A stretch of 64,000 nucleotides of DNA from Brotonthovivens ammoniilytica (GTDB taxonomy: Bacteria > Bacillota > Clostridia > Lachnospirales > Lachnospiraceae), in NCBI RefSeq assembly GCF_025566885.1, contig NZ_JAOQJQ010000005.1, forward strand, positions 124,001 to 188,000. Reading direction: 5' to 3'. Both the position numbers and the translations under genes were made by a program. Below are positions 16,909 to 26,065 of this stretch, piece by piece. The number at the start of each line of letters is the position of its first letter. Position 1 is the stretch's first letter. The notes beneath the pieces were generated by a model. It saw only the letters and a list, made by a program, of their open reading frames with translations. It did no database searches and was not told the origin of the DNA.

Positions 16909-17355
16909 TTACTGAAGCAGAAATTCTCCTGTCTCTTTTGATTTAATATTTATTCTGATCTTACAGTCCGCCAGCGGTTCGTCATTGATATCCAGCGCAT
17001 AATTTACTTTCACATTAATATCATGCTCCGTCTCTTCCACATCAAAACGGCTGGCATGTATTCCAATCAGAAGATTTCCAAATGGCGTCTCATAATATCC
17101 GATATTTTTTTTATTTTTCTCGAATACCATATGTACATTGGAAACGCCTTTTTTCTGAATGTCCAGATAATTATTATATATCTTTATCCTGTTCTTTGTA
17201 ATTCCCTGAAACCCTTCCATTACTTCATCAAAGAGAATATAATGTTTTCCGTTCTTCAGATAATATTCTCCGGAAGTAATAATTTCAATGGGCTCTGAGC
17301 CGGTTTCGTCCGCCAGCTGCAGCCCGCTGATGGAAATCAGTACATCTTTTGTCAT
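16909..17355 (-). CDS. DUF1934 protein (YwiB-like, calycin fold)
   Basis: 148 residues matching DUF1934, a small beta-barrel family common in Firmicutes. Features are an N-terminal DVLISISG strand, the central YYLKNGKHYILFDE, and TPFGNLLIGIHA. The biochemical role is not established. It starts two bases after the murI stop, so it belongs to the murI transcript. Confidence 0.8.
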   Translation of the reverse strand: MTKDVLISISGLQLADETGSEPIEIITSGEYYLKNGKHYILFDEVMEGFQGITKNRIKIYNNYLDIQKKGVSNVHMVFEKNKKNIGYYETPFGNLLIGIHASRFDVEETEHDINVKVNYALDINDEPLADCKIRINIKSKETGEFLLQ

Positions 17356-17357
17356 GT

Positions 17358-18188
17358 TTAATACTCCTCAATATGTATCAGCTGTGTGGTGTCAATATCG
17401 TACGGCAGAATATAATTGGCAAGTTTTTTAAATTTATCTGCCGCATCACTGACATAAAACTGATGAACATCCCCCTCCGGCAGATACGCCCCGTCATTTA
17501 AAAGACCGTGTTCTTTCAGCATTTTATGTAATCCTCTTGTTGTTTCATAAGCAGGATTAATCAGTGTCACTTTATCCCCTGTTACCTGCCGGATAATCCC
17601 GGTAAGCAGCGGATAATGCGTACACCCTAAAATCAGCGTGTCTATCCCGGATTCTGTCAGCGGCTCCAGATACCGGTGGGCTACCTGCAGCGTCACCGGG
17701 TCATTTGACCACCCTTCTTCTACAAGGGAAACAAACAGCGGACACGCTTTCCCAAACACCTGCGCCCTTGGAGCATGGGTCTGAATTACTTTTGTGTAAA
17801 GCTGGCTGGCTATGGTTCCTTCTGTAGCTATCACACCGATTTTACCGTTTTTTGTAGCCTCAGCGGCCGCTTTTGCCCCGGGCTTTAACACTCCGATAAT
17901 CGGCAGGTCTAGTTTTGGCTGTATTTCCTCCAGCGCCAGCGCACTTGCCGTATTGCAGGCCACCACCAGGGCTTTGACTCCTTTTGCCTTTAAAAAACGG
18001 ATAATCTGTCTGGAAAAACGGATAATTGTCTCTTTTGACTTATTGCCATATGGCACCCGTGCCGTATCTCCAAAATATACAATTCTTTCATTTGGAAGCT
18101 GTCGCATAATTTCTCTGGCTACTGTCAGCCCTCCCACACCCGAATCAAAGACGCCGATGGGTGCATATGCCTGCTCTATCTTAGTCAT
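17358..18188 (-). CDS. murI: Glutamate racemase
   Basis: 276 residues. Interconverts L- and D-glutamate to supply D-Glu for peptidoglycan. Motifs: FDSGVGGLTV near the N-terminus, catalytic Cys in VACNTASA, the second catalytic Cys in LGCTHYPLL. ATG 18188 has AAAGGAAAG upstream; the in-frame start nine codons earlier overlaps that site. Co-transcribed with the DUF1934 gene. Confidence 0.96.
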   Translation of the reverse strand: MTKIEQAYAPIGVFDSGVGGLTVAREIMRQLPNERIVYFGDTARVPYGNKSKETIIRFSRQIIRFLKAKGVKALVVACNTASALALEEIQPKLDLPIIGVLKPGAKAAAEATKNGKIGVIATEGTIASQLYTKVIQTHAPRAQVFGKACPLFVSLVEEGWSNDPVTLQVAHRYLEPLTESGIDTLILGCTHYPLLTGIIRQVTGDKVTLINPAYETTRGLHKMLKEHGLLNDGAYLPEGDVHQFYVSDAADKFKKLANYILPYDIDTTQLIHIEEY

Positions 18189-18264
18189 ATTAATTTCTTT
18201 CCTTTCACAGGGCACAGCCCTTCAAACTGCAACTGTTATTTTAACTGCTTCTAATAAATTAATC

Positions 18265-18293
18265 AAGTGCCGGAGCAGTCTTCCCCGGCACTT
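18265..18293 (-). terminator. Terminator upstream of murI
   Basis: AAGTGCCGG pairs with CCGGCACTT across an 11-base loop, followed by a T/A-rich stretch on the minus strand. It would end the spoIIR transcript. A second hairpin (AAGTCTCGC/GCGAGACTT, 18333-18354) lies upstream of it, near the assembly gap. Confidence 0.6.
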
Positions 18294-18378
18294 CATATAT
18301 TTTCTCTATAACAGTTTACTTCTGTTCAATTCAAGTCTCGCTCTCGCGAGACTTGGTGCGCGATTCGGGTCAGCTCTG

Positions 18379-18631
18379 NNNNNNNNNNNNNNNNNNNNNN
18401 NNNNNNNNNNNNNNNNNNNNNNNNNNNNNNNNNNNNNNNNNNNNNNNNNNNNNNNNNNNNNNNNNNNNNNNNNNNNNNNNNNNNNNNNNNNNNNNNNNNN
18501 NNNNNNNNNNNNNNNNNNNNNNNNNNNNNNNNNNNNNNNNNNNNNNNNNNNNNNNNNNNNNNNNNNNNNNNNNNNNNNNNNNNNNNNNNNNNNNNNNNNN
18601 NNNNNNNNNNNNNNNNNNNNNNNNNNNNNNN
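18379..18631. other. Assembly gap (N), 253 bases
   Basis: Removes the 3' part of spoIIR. The left edge of the flanking sequence is a perfect fold-back, suggesting a contig-end artefact. Confidence 0.95.
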
Positions 18632-18701
18632 TATGTATCCGAATCTCTGCTTTTCCGGAAGTGTGTACACACTTCCGGAAAAGCAGAGATTCGGATACAT
18701 A
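18632..18701. repeat. Perfect 35-base-arm palindrome at the contig edge
   Basis: Bases 18632-18666 are the exact reverse complement of 18667-18701, centred on GTAC, with no loop. The right arm fits the spoIIR reading frame (YPNLCFSGS); the left arm directly abuts the N run. A fold-back assembly error is the simplest explanation. Confidence 0.9.
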
Positions 18702-19174
18702 ACACACCACCAGTTATGACCTTCCCCCGCACCGATAAGCACCTCAAGAGCCTCATATTCTCCTGCGGGAAAGGATGCTTCCCCATAGTCCTTTTCAGGG
18801 AATCTGCAGTCTGTCAGCTTCGCCTCCACTTCATAATCATATCCGTTTTCCCGGATAACTTTCAGCGCGCATTTTTCAATATCACCCAGACTATTTTGTA
18901 TCATTTCCCGGCTCTTTTCAAGACTTTCTGCTCCTGCAAGGCGTTTCTCCATCATAGTTCCAACGGCATCCCTCACTTTCAGCTTCAGCTGCTGGTCCTC
19001 AGCCTCATCGCTGTTTGCCAGCACATGAAACCTAATAACCTTATCTGCAATCCCCTGCTGAATCTGCTGTGCATATATCATCTGGCTGACTGTCAGAGAA
19101 AAAATCAGCGCCAGTAAAAATCCTGCAAAAACTTTCAGAACAGATGTATCTGCCCCTGTCCTCCATATCTTCAT
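18632..19174 (-). CDS. spoIIR: Stage II sporulation protein R (3' part missing in gap)
   Basis: About 160 reliable residues: an N-terminal membrane anchor or signal (residues 15-35), RFHVLANSDEAEDQQLKLKVRDAV (the SpoIIR hallmark), and HNWWCVMYPNLCF. SpoIIR is made in the forespore and exported to trigger SpoIIGA-dependent processing of pro-sigma-E in the mother cell. AGGGAGG precedes ATG 19174. The residues encoded by 18632-18666 come from the palindrome arm and should not be trusted. The true C-terminus lies in the gap. Confidence 0.88.
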
Positions 19175-19197
19175 TTTTTGTCCTCCCTTACTCTGGC

Positions 19198-19249
19198 AGC
19201 GCAGCCCGTATCGCCGGATCCGGCCTCTTTTTCATTTAGGCCGCTGCGC
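19198..19249 (-). terminator. GC-rich inverted repeat after gerBC
   Basis: GCGCAGC pairs with GCTGCGC outside and GGCC with GGCC inside. No clear T-run follows, so termination is uncertain. Confidence 0.35.
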
Positions 19250-19285
19250 ATCTGATATCATTATTACCAGATTCTGGAAGTCTAA

Positions 19286-21349
19286 TCACGTATTTAAAAG
19301 TTTTAATCTGACCTCTGCATTTGTGGAAACAATTTTTTCATATGCTTCCGGATTATCCTGATACAATTTATAGAGCTCCCTTTGATATCCGGAAAGTTTT
19401 AAAAAGCTGTCTGTAATATCCGTATAGTTCTTTTGAGACTGTTCCTTTACAAACCGGTTCAGCTCCTGCTCCATCTGTGTCTGAGCCAGACTTAAGAGCT
19501 CTTCCTGCTCTCCCCCTGACACTACCGTACTCCCGGATACTTTTAAGGTGCCCTTGATAATCAGATCCTGAACGGGAAGCTTTTGCTCCTTTACGCTTTC
19601 ATTCTCGGCGGCGTAAATATTTCTGTCCGTTTTTATATCTCCTACCGTAATATAAGCGCCGTTTTCCAGTGTCATGGAAACTTTTTTGGCCTGTCCCTGA
19701 AGCAGAAACGCCATCCAGGCATCTTTGGCGGAAATACTTCCATGATCGTGCATATTGCTGTAAATCCGATAGGCAGCTACCACCGGCTCGTCTTCTTCCA
19801 TAGCCAGCTGGGGAATCAGTATCATTTCATTTCTGTTCCGGTACTGGCTGATGAGGCTTTTAATGGTAACTGCCGCCGAAGACTTCAGATCTTCTCTTCC
19901 CTGTATCATATCTTCCAGATAAGTTCCCAGAGATTTCCCTACATCCAGCTTGCCGTCAAATATCTTTTCCATATCATCATCCATGGCAACTACATACGTA
20001 TTCCATGCCATATTTTCATTCTCCATGAAATACCCCAGAAGTTTCTCCATTTTATCTTCCCTCTGCAAGATCTCCGTATCTAAAACCAGCACCTTTAAAT
20101 GATTAAAATCCAGCGTTTTATCTGTATCCTGGGATACAAATTCCTGGGCCTCAAATAAAGACTGTGCTGTCACCGTTTCAATGGTATCAGCCGTTGCCGC
20201 GTCTTTCTGACTGTCATCTGCCGCAAGCTTCGGGCAGGCATAACTGATGTCGTATCCCTGGTCGGCCTGGGATACACCCAAAGCCAGAGGATACATCCGC
20301 TGCTCCGGTTCCTTTAGGCTGCAGCCATTTAGCAGACAGAGAATAGCCGCCGCCAGCACCAGAAACAAAATAATCCCAATCCGGCCTTTTCCGGTACTGC
20401 GTTTTTTCACTTTTGGCGGACGCAGACTATCTGTCTGCAGTACCCCATAAAAAATAAAGGAATTAAATAACGAAAACAGACTGAAAAACCAGATTGCTAC
20501 CATCAGCGCATCCTGCCGCTCAAACAGCCCTCCCGGAATCTGAGCCATGGCCATCAAAGAAATAACAGGATATTTTAAAGAAGCCAGAAGATCTGCCTGA
20601 AATACCCCCAGTAAAATCAGATATAATCCGATATTTAAAGCCGCAGCCAGACAGATGGTCTGTACCGCTGCGCTCCCGGTCTGCTCCGGCTTGGCACAAT
20701 AGGGCATAAACAGCACAGCCAGGGCGCTGATCATAAAAAATCCGAAACAGATAACCGTCCCCAGCAGGAAATTCCCCCATCCGGAAAAAAATACCGGAAG
20801 CCAGTAATCAGCATTTACGTCCCTTGCTGCCAGTATCAGCATAATAATCAGCGGAACTAAAAGAAACCAGAATAAAATCTCATAAATCCTTGCTCTGCAT
20901 TCCACGCCCCTGGAAACTCCATATCCACCGGCGATTAGAAGTGTCAGCAGAATAATCCAGATAAATTCTGTGTCCAGCAGCTGATTTTCTATTACTGTAG
21001 TCAGAACATACAATAAAAAGCCTCCCAGGGCACAGAATAAAAGTAACAGCAGAAACGCCCGGATTTTTTGAAAAACAGATACAGCAGCCGGCGGGGAATT
21101 TTGAACCCTTTGGGCTTCCTGTTTTTCCATCACTTTTTTGATTCTTGCACGGCAGAGTCCTTTAACGAGAACCGCCGCAAGAAATGCGCCTGCAGCCATG
21201 GCAAATACTCCATCTGTTCTGCAGATTTTTGCAAGGATTCCCGGCAGCAGCAGACTGCTGATACCGAAAATCTCCAAAAACAGCAGGCGTTTCATCTGAC
21301 GTATGGATACTTTTCGATTATTCGAAAATAACACTCTATCCTGTTCCAT
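19286..21349 (-). CDS. Fused GerB-GerC germinant receptor subunit
   Basis: 687 residues joining two subunits normally made separately. Residues about 15-305 form a GerB-type integral membrane domain of the amino acid permease superfamily, with about eight to ten helices. Residues about 324-687 match GerC: a hydrophobic segment ending in LLNGCS (Cys343), then YPLALGVSQADQGYDISY, DFNHLKVLVLDTEIL and the GerC C-terminal region ending in helices. In separate GerC proteins that cysteine is the lipidated first mature residue; here the old signal segment must act as an internal membrane helix. The start follows directly on the gerA stop. With GerA it would form the spore inner-membrane germinant receptor. 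Confidence 0.88.
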   Translation of the reverse strand: MEQDRVLFSNNRKVSIRQMKRLLFLEIFGISSLLLPGILAKICRTDGVFAMAAGAFLAAVLVKGLCRARIKKVMEKQEAQRVQNSPPAAVSVFQKIRAFLLLLLFCALGGFLLYVLTTVIENQLLDTEFIWIILLTLLIAGGYGVSRGVECRARIYEILFWFLLVPLIIMLILAARDVNADYWLPVFFSGWGNFLLGTVICFGFFMISALAVLFMPYCAKPEQTGSAAVQTICLAAALNIGLYLILLGVFQADLLASLKYPVISLMAMAQIPGGLFERQDALMVAIWFFSLFSLFNSFIFYGVLQTDSLRPPKVKKRSTGKGRIGIILFLVLAAAILCLLNGCSLKEPEQRMYPLALGVSQADQGYDISYACPKLAADDSQKDAATADTIETVTAQSLFEAQEFVSQDTDKTLDFNHLKVLVLDTEILQREDKMEKLLGYFMENENMAWNTYVVAMDDDMEKIFDGKLDVGKSLGTYLEDMIQGREDLKSSAAVTIKSLISQYRNRNEMILIPQLAMEEDEPVVAAYRIYSNMHDHGSISAKDAWMAFLLQGQAKKVSMTLENGAYITVGDIKTDRNIYAAENESVKEQKLPVQDLIIKGTLKVSGSTVVSGGEQEELLSLAQTQMEQELNRFVKEQSQKNYTDITDSFLKLSGYQRELYKLYQDNPEAYEKIVSTNAEVRLKLLNT

Positions 21350-22888
21350 TTATTTTTTACTGCCTCCTTTTTTCCTGAGACGAACACGTTGTGCCGGATT
21401 GGCATATATTGGTCTTCTGTTTAATACCCATGCAGGCGGTCGGATCAGGGAATCCCGCTCTCCAAGCATCCCCCTTCCGGAATCTACAAAAGGTGTCATG
21501 TACGGGATTCCAAAGCTTTCCAAATGGGACAGATGAATCAAAACAAACAACAATCCCAGAAGGAAACCATAAAAGCCAAAAAACGCACACATAAATATAA
21601 ATGCAAATTTTAACAGCCGAAATGCCGTTGCAAACTCTTCATTTGGAATAGCAAAAGAGCAAAGCGCCGTAAATGCCACCACAATCACTACCATGGCACT
21701 GACAATATTTGCGTCTACCGCAGCCTGTCCGATAATCAGACCTCCTACAATTCCAATGGTATTTCCCATGGCCCCTGGCAGACGCACCCCCGCTTCCCTT
21801 AACAGTTCAAAGGACAATTCCATCAACAGCACTTCAATCAATCCGGGAAATGGCACGCCCTGTCTGGCCGCCGCAAAAGACAGCAACAGGGAGGTGGGAA
21901 GAATCTGTGTATGAAAATTTGTCACGGCCAGATAAAGCCCCGGCAGTACCATGGATAAAAACGACGCCACATACCTCAGCAGCCGGGTAAAAGATGCAAT
22001 CTCCCACCGGTTGTAATAATCGTCGCTGGTCTGAATAAATGAATTGTAATCTGTAGGCAGAATCAAAGCCGCCGGAGAATTATCCGTCAGCAGTACAATT
22101 CTTCCCTCCATAATCGCCATAGCCGCCCGGTCCGGACGCAGAGTTGTCTGAAATTGTGGAAACGGTGAAATCCAGTTTTCCTCTGTCAGCTGCTCCACAC
22201 TTCCGCTGTCTAATACCCCGTCGATTTCAAACTGTTCCAGCCGTTCTTCAATGGTTTTTAACAGTCCGGGATCCGCTAAATCCTCTATATAGACAAGGTC
22301 CACATTGGTTTTTGACCGGACCCCTACTTTTTTCTCTTTTACTTTCACTTTCGGAGAACGCACCCGTTTCCGAATCAGAGCAGTATTTACTTTTACGGAT
22401 TCGGCAAAGCCCTCATTGGAACCCCGGATTACTTTTTCAGAATCCGTCTCTGTAACGCCCATTCCCGGATACCCTTTGTCCGGTATTTTTAAAGCTTTAT
22501 CATATCCGTCCACAAACAAAATCGCATCTCCGGTAAGCATACCGTCTGCGGCCATTTCAATGGTATCCATGGGCGCCGCATCAGAAATGCCCAGACTGTT
22601 TCTCTCCACACATAAAAGAACCTGCTGTGAAGGCATCTGGCTTAACCGGTTTAATGTCTCTCCCAGCACCGATTTTTCCAGCATCATATTACCTACAGAG
22701 GTTTCAATATACGCTACCATACAGCGGACCTTCATCTCCCGGCCCAAAAGCATTTCCCGCATTTTAATATCGGAACATTCCGAAAACAGGGCCTTATACT
22801 GTCTGATATTTTCATCTATGTTCTGGGAAACCGGATGCTGCTGATTTTGGGTTTTTGTATTTTGCTTCGCTTTTTTATTATCTGACAT
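21350..22888 (-). CDS. Spore germination receptor GerA-family subunit
   Basis: 512 residues. A charged, Gln-rich N-terminus leads into the cytoplasmic GerA N-terminal domain (LLGREMKVRCMVAYIE, VLLCVERNSL, GDAILFVDGYDKAL, IRGSNEGFAESVKVNTALIRKR), then the membrane domain with PTDYNSFIQTSDDYYNRW and about five helices. It senses or relays the nutrient signal in the receptor complex. ATG 22888 has AGGTGG five bases upstream; a GTG nine bases earlier overlaps that site. It is directly upstream of the GerB-GerC fusion with no intergenic base. Confidence 0.93.
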   Translation of the reverse strand: MSDNKKAKQNTKTQNQQHPVSQNIDENIRQYKALFSECSDIKMREMLLGREMKVRCMVAYIETSVGNMMLEKSVLGETLNRLSQMPSQQVLLCVERNSLGISDAAPMDTIEMAADGMLTGDAILFVDGYDKALKIPDKGYPGMGVTETDSEKVIRGSNEGFAESVKVNTALIRKRVRSPKVKVKEKKVGVRSKTNVDLVYIEDLADPGLLKTIEERLEQFEIDGVLDSGSVEQLTEENWISPFPQFQTTLRPDRAAMAIMEGRIVLLTDNSPAALILPTDYNSFIQTSDDYYNRWEIASFTRLLRYVASFLSMVLPGLYLAVTNFHTQILPTSLLLSFAAARQGVPFPGLIEVLLMELSFELLREAGVRLPGAMGNTIGIVGGLIIGQAAVDANIVSAMVVIVVAFTALCSFAIPNEEFATAFRLLKFAFIFMCAFFGFYGFLLGLLFVLIHLSHLESFGIPYMTPFVDSGRGMLGERDSLIRPPAWVLNRRPIYANPAQRVRLRKKGGSKK

Positions 22889-22945
22889 ACTTACCACCTG
22901 TAATATAAGATTTCCTGTAAAAGGAGTGCGCCTCCCTGCGGAGCG

Positions 22946-22984
22946 TTATTATGTAACAGGAAGACATTTCCTGTTACATAATAA
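22946..22984. repeat. Perfect 17-base inverted repeat upstream of gerA
   Basis: Two 17-base arms (22946-22962 and 22968-22984) with a 5-base loop lie about 60 bases upstream of gerA. It could be a second terminator or a regulator site in the gerA promoter region; the sequence does not decide. Confidence 0.5.
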
Positions 22985-22988
22985 AAAA

Positions 22989-23010
22989 GGAATAAGCCAG
23001 CGCTTATTCC
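22989..23010 (-). terminator. Terminator of the GntR regulator
   Basis: GGAATAAGC pairs with GCTTATTCC across a 4-base loop, and six T follow on the minus strand. Confidence 0.85.
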
Positions 23011-23045
23011 TTTCATTTCCCATATTTTGTACAGTATTTCTTTTT

Positions 23046-23720
23046 TTATTCCTGTTCCCGTATCATTTTCTTTACGACTTCTTCCTGATTTTTCAAATGC
23101 TGTCTGATAATCTTTACCACCTGCTCCTCATCCCGCAGCTCTAAAGCTTTTACAATTTCATGATGTTCCTGAATCAGCTGAGAATGACGCTGAGTATCTT
23201 TCAGATATTCTGTCCGGTAGCGGTACATCTGCTCTCTTAAATTATTCAGAAGCATTGAAAGCTTGGGATTATCCGCGGCTTTATAGATCAGATCATGAAA
23301 TGTCACATCTGCCTTGGCAAGCTCCACCACATTATCCGCTTTTGTCTTTTCGTCAAACTCAATCATGGCAACTTTCAGTTCCCGAAGCTCACCGTCATTG
23401 ATTTTATGGCAGGATACTCTTGCCGCCAGCTCCTCTAGTACACAGCGGATCTGAAGAACATCTTCCATATCCTTCTCTGTCATCTTAGCTACCTCCGCTC
23501 CTTTGCGCGGAATGGTAATAGCAAGTCCCTCCTGTTCCAGCATCCGGATGGCCTCGCGGATGGGTGTCCGGCTGACTCCCAGCTTTGCCGCCAGCTGAAG
23601 CTCCATTAAACGTTCTCCCGGCTTTAACTCTCCTCTGAGAATCGCCGCCCGCAGCGTCTGAAACACCACATCCCTCAGAGGCAGGTATGCGTCCATATTT
23701 AATTCAAGATGTTTTGTCAT
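23046..23720 (-). CDS. GntR/FadR-subfamily transcriptional regulator
   Basis: 224 residues. An N-terminal winged helix (about 10-75: LRDVVFQTLRAAILRGELKPGERLMELQLAAKLGVSRTPIREA in segments) is followed by the all-helical FCD ligand domain, whose metal/ligand residues include Asp and His in DVTFHDLIY and the later HHEIVKAL. FCD regulators respond to organic acids or sugar acids; the ligand is unknown here. It lies between gerA and ispE, 55 bases after ispE. Confidence 0.92.
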   Translation of the reverse strand: MTKHLELNMDAYLPLRDVVFQTLRAAILRGELKPGERLMELQLAAKLGVSRTPIREAIRMLEQEGLAITIPRKGAEVAKMTEKDMEDVLQIRCVLEELAARVSCHKINDGELRELKVAMIEFDEKTKADNVVELAKADVTFHDLIYKAADNPKLSMLLNNLREQMYRYRTEYLKDTQRHSQLIQEHHEIVKALELRDEEQVVKIIRQHLKNQEEVVKKMIREQE

Positions 23721-23775
23721 TTCATTCTCTCCTGTCTCTTACAATCCTTACGGTTTTTGTACCTGTTTATTTGAA

Positions 23776-24648
23776 TTACCTTCTGTTATTGTGAATATCA
23801 GAAGTATATAAATTCCGGGTAAGCCCCGACTGTTTCAGTGCGTCATATGCCCGTCTGACATCCTTTTCTCCCTGGAAAAGCCCAAAAACAGTTGGACCGC
23901 TTCCGCTCATCATGGCATTCAGCGCTCCGTTCTCTATCATCATGGACTTGATTTCATCAATCACCGGATATTTTGGAATCGTAACGGTCTCAAGAATATT
24001 TCCCATACCGGAGGCCACATCTTTTAAATTTTTCTTTTTAATGGCTTCTGCAATTTTATCAATATCCGGATGCTTTGTATATTCATTAATACGAAGATTT
24101 TCATATACAAACTTCGTGGATACAGAAACCCCGGGCTTTGCAATCAGCACCGGACATTTTGGCATAGGAGGCAGGGGAGACAAAACTTCACCAATTCCTT
24201 CTGCAAGGGCAGTTCCCCTCATAATGCAGAATGGCACATCCGCCCCCAGTTTCAGGCCGATTTCCATCAACCTGTCCTGTTTTAACCCCAGCTGAAAAAT
24301 CCGGTTCATCCCCACCAGCACAGCTGCCGCATCAGAACTTCCCCCCGCCAGTCCGGCAGCCACAGGGATAAACTTCTGCAGAACAATCCGTACGCCTTCT
24401 TTTATCTTAAACTCATCCTTCATCAGTTTTGCCGCTCTGTATACAAGATTATCTTCGTTTACCGGAAGATAATACAGATTCGTTTCCACTCTGATGGCCG
24501 GGGATTTTGTTTTCTTTATTTCTACCCTGTCGTATAAATGTATGGTCTGCATGATCATCCGTACCTCATGGTACCCGTCTTCCCTTTTTCCGGTTACATC
24601 CAGTCCAAGATTAATCTTCGCCAGGGCTTTTAAGCTAATATCATCCAT
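23776..24648 (-). CDS. ispE: 4-diphosphocytidyl-2-C-methyl-D-erythritol kinase
   Basis: 290 residues, GHMP kinase fold. It phosphorylates CDP-methylerythritol in the non-mevalonate isoprenoid pathway. Motifs: AKINLGLDVTGKREDGYH at the N-terminus, the ATP-binding PVAAGLAGGSSDAAAVL, and the C-terminal MSGSGPTVFGLF. Length is normal. It lies 41 bases downstream of hisC and probably shares transcripts with neighbours. Confidence 0.96.
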   Translation of the reverse strand: MDDISLKALAKINLGLDVTGKREDGYHEVRMIMQTIHLYDRVEIKKTKSPAIRVETNLYYLPVNEDNLVYRAAKLMKDEFKIKEGVRIVLQKFIPVAAGLAGGSSDAAAVLVGMNRIFQLGLKQDRLMEIGLKLGADVPFCIMRGTALAEGIGEVLSPLPPMPKCPVLIAKPGVSVSTKFVYENLRINEYTKHPDIDKIAEAIKKKNLKDVASGMGNILETVTIPKYPVIDEIKSMMIENGALNAMMSGSGPTVFGLFQGEKDVRRAYDALKQSGLTRNLYTSDIHNNRR

Positions 24649-24689
24649 GTTTTCTCTCCACTCTCATATGTAATTCTCCTGCTTTTTCA

Positions 24690-25766
24690 TCACGCCTCTT
24701 TTTGTTTCAGCCGCTGAACAAGCGGTTTAAGCACCGCGAAAAACTCATCCATCTCACTATCCGTTCCAATGGTGATGCGCAGATATTCGCTGATTCTCGG
24801 GCTGTTGAAATATCTCACATAAATACCGGCTTCTTTCAGGCCTTCAAACAGTTTTTCCGCCGGACAGGTTTCATGTCTGGCAAACACAAAATTGCTCCGG
24901 GAATCCGGAAAAGAAAATCCCATTTCTTTTAATTTCTTTTTCGTGCGTTCTCTTGTTGCTATAATCTTTGCCAGTACTTCTTTAAAATATGCCTGATCCA
25001 AAAGAGCCGCTCTCCCTGCAGCCAGAGAGGTCTCATTCATGGTATAGGAATTAAAGGAATATTTCACATCGTTCAGATACTTGATCAGCACGGGACTAGC
25101 GATGGCATATCCAATCCGCATCCCGGCCATAGACCTGGACTTTGAAAATGTCTGAACTACAATCAGATTTTCAAATCTATTCAAAAGCTTCAGCGCCGAC
25201 TCCGCACCGAAATCCACATAAGCTTCATCCACAATCACAATCACATCCGGATTGTTCCTTAAAATATCTTCAATATCCGCCAGGGGCAGTTCCACGCCGG
25301 TGGGAGCATTGGGATTTGGAAAAATAATTCCGCCATTTGCTCTTCTGTAATCTTCTCTGCGGATGCTAAACTGCTCATCTAAAGGTATTTTTTCATAAGG
25401 AATCCGAAGCATGTCCGCCCACACTTCATAAAAAGAATAGGTAATATCGGGAAACAGCACCGGTTTCGTATCATTAAAAAATGTCATAAAACACATAGCA
25501 AGTACATCATCAGAGCCAACCCCGGTAAAAACCTGGTCTGTCCCAACTCCGTAAGTCTGTGCAATCGCTTCCACCAGAACCGAACACGCCGGATCCGGAT
25601 ACAGCCGCAGCCGCTTAGCAGAAATCTCCTTTAAGGCTTTTTCCACCCCGGGTGCAGGGGGATATGGGTTTTCATTGGTGTTTAATTTTATAATATGTTC
25701 CCCCCGGGGCTGTTCACCCGGTACATAGGGAACTGTTTTTCGAATATTTTTTTCCCAGTTTCTCAT
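24690..25766 (-). CDS. hisC: Histidinol-phosphate aminotransferase
   Basis: 358 residues, PLP-dependent class I/II aminotransferase. It converts imidazole acetol phosphate to histidinol phosphate. Visible: NTNENPYPP, the cofactor Asp/Tyr in IVDEAYVDF, the Schiff-base Lys in TFSKSRSMAG, and the C-terminal Arg in YLRITIG. The gene is isolated from other his genes, so it may serve other aromatic or imidazole acceptors too. It is divergent from the AraC regulator, with about 300 bases between holding the promoters but no gene. Confidence 0.9.
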   Translation of the reverse strand: MRNWEKNIRKTVPYVPGEQPRGEHIIKLNTNENPYPPAPGVEKALKEISAKRLRLYPDPACSVLVEAIAQTYGVGTDQVFTGVGSDDVLAMCFMTFFNDTKPVLFPDITYSFYEVWADMLRIPYEKIPLDEQFSIRREDYRRANGGIIFPNPNAPTGVELPLADIEDILRNNPDVIVIVDEAYVDFGAESALKLLNRFENLIVVQTFSKSRSMAGMRIGYAIASPVLIKYLNDVKYSFNSYTMNETSLAAGRAALLDQAYFKEVLAKIIATRERTKKKLKEMGFSFPDSRSNFVFARHETCPAEKLFEGLKEAGIYVRYFNSPRISEYLRITIGTDSEMDEFFAVLKPLVQRLKQKEA

Positions 25767-25995
25767 TTACTATACTTCTTTCTTACAACTTTCTGCCGCT
25801 GTTTGATCACAGATATTTTATCATTTTGTAGATACCAATGCAAACAATATCACTTTTTTTTGTTCTTTTTTTTATACATTACTATTTTTCACTGTATTTA
25901 CTCTATCTACGATAAACCTTCTCTAAAATTATTCCTATCTGTTCACTATGCTATCTTGAAATTTTTTACAAATATCTATAATTTTTACCTAATTC

Positions 25996-26023
25996 TTGTA
26001 TTTTTTTCATAACGTGATATACT
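25996..26023 (+). promoter_or_regulatory. Possible promoter of the PocR/AraC regulator
   Basis: TTGTAT (25996-26001), a 16-base spacer and TATACT (26018-26023), about 40 bases before ATG 26066. The rest of 25767-25995 is AT-rich with nothing else recognised. Confidence 0.45.
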
Positions 26024-26065
26024 GAAAATCAGTGATAAAAACAACTTCATCAAAGGTGATAAACT

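Noticed and set aside
18306..18710. Open frames running through the N gap near spoIIR
   Set aside because: They depend on masked bases and on the fold-back palindrome.
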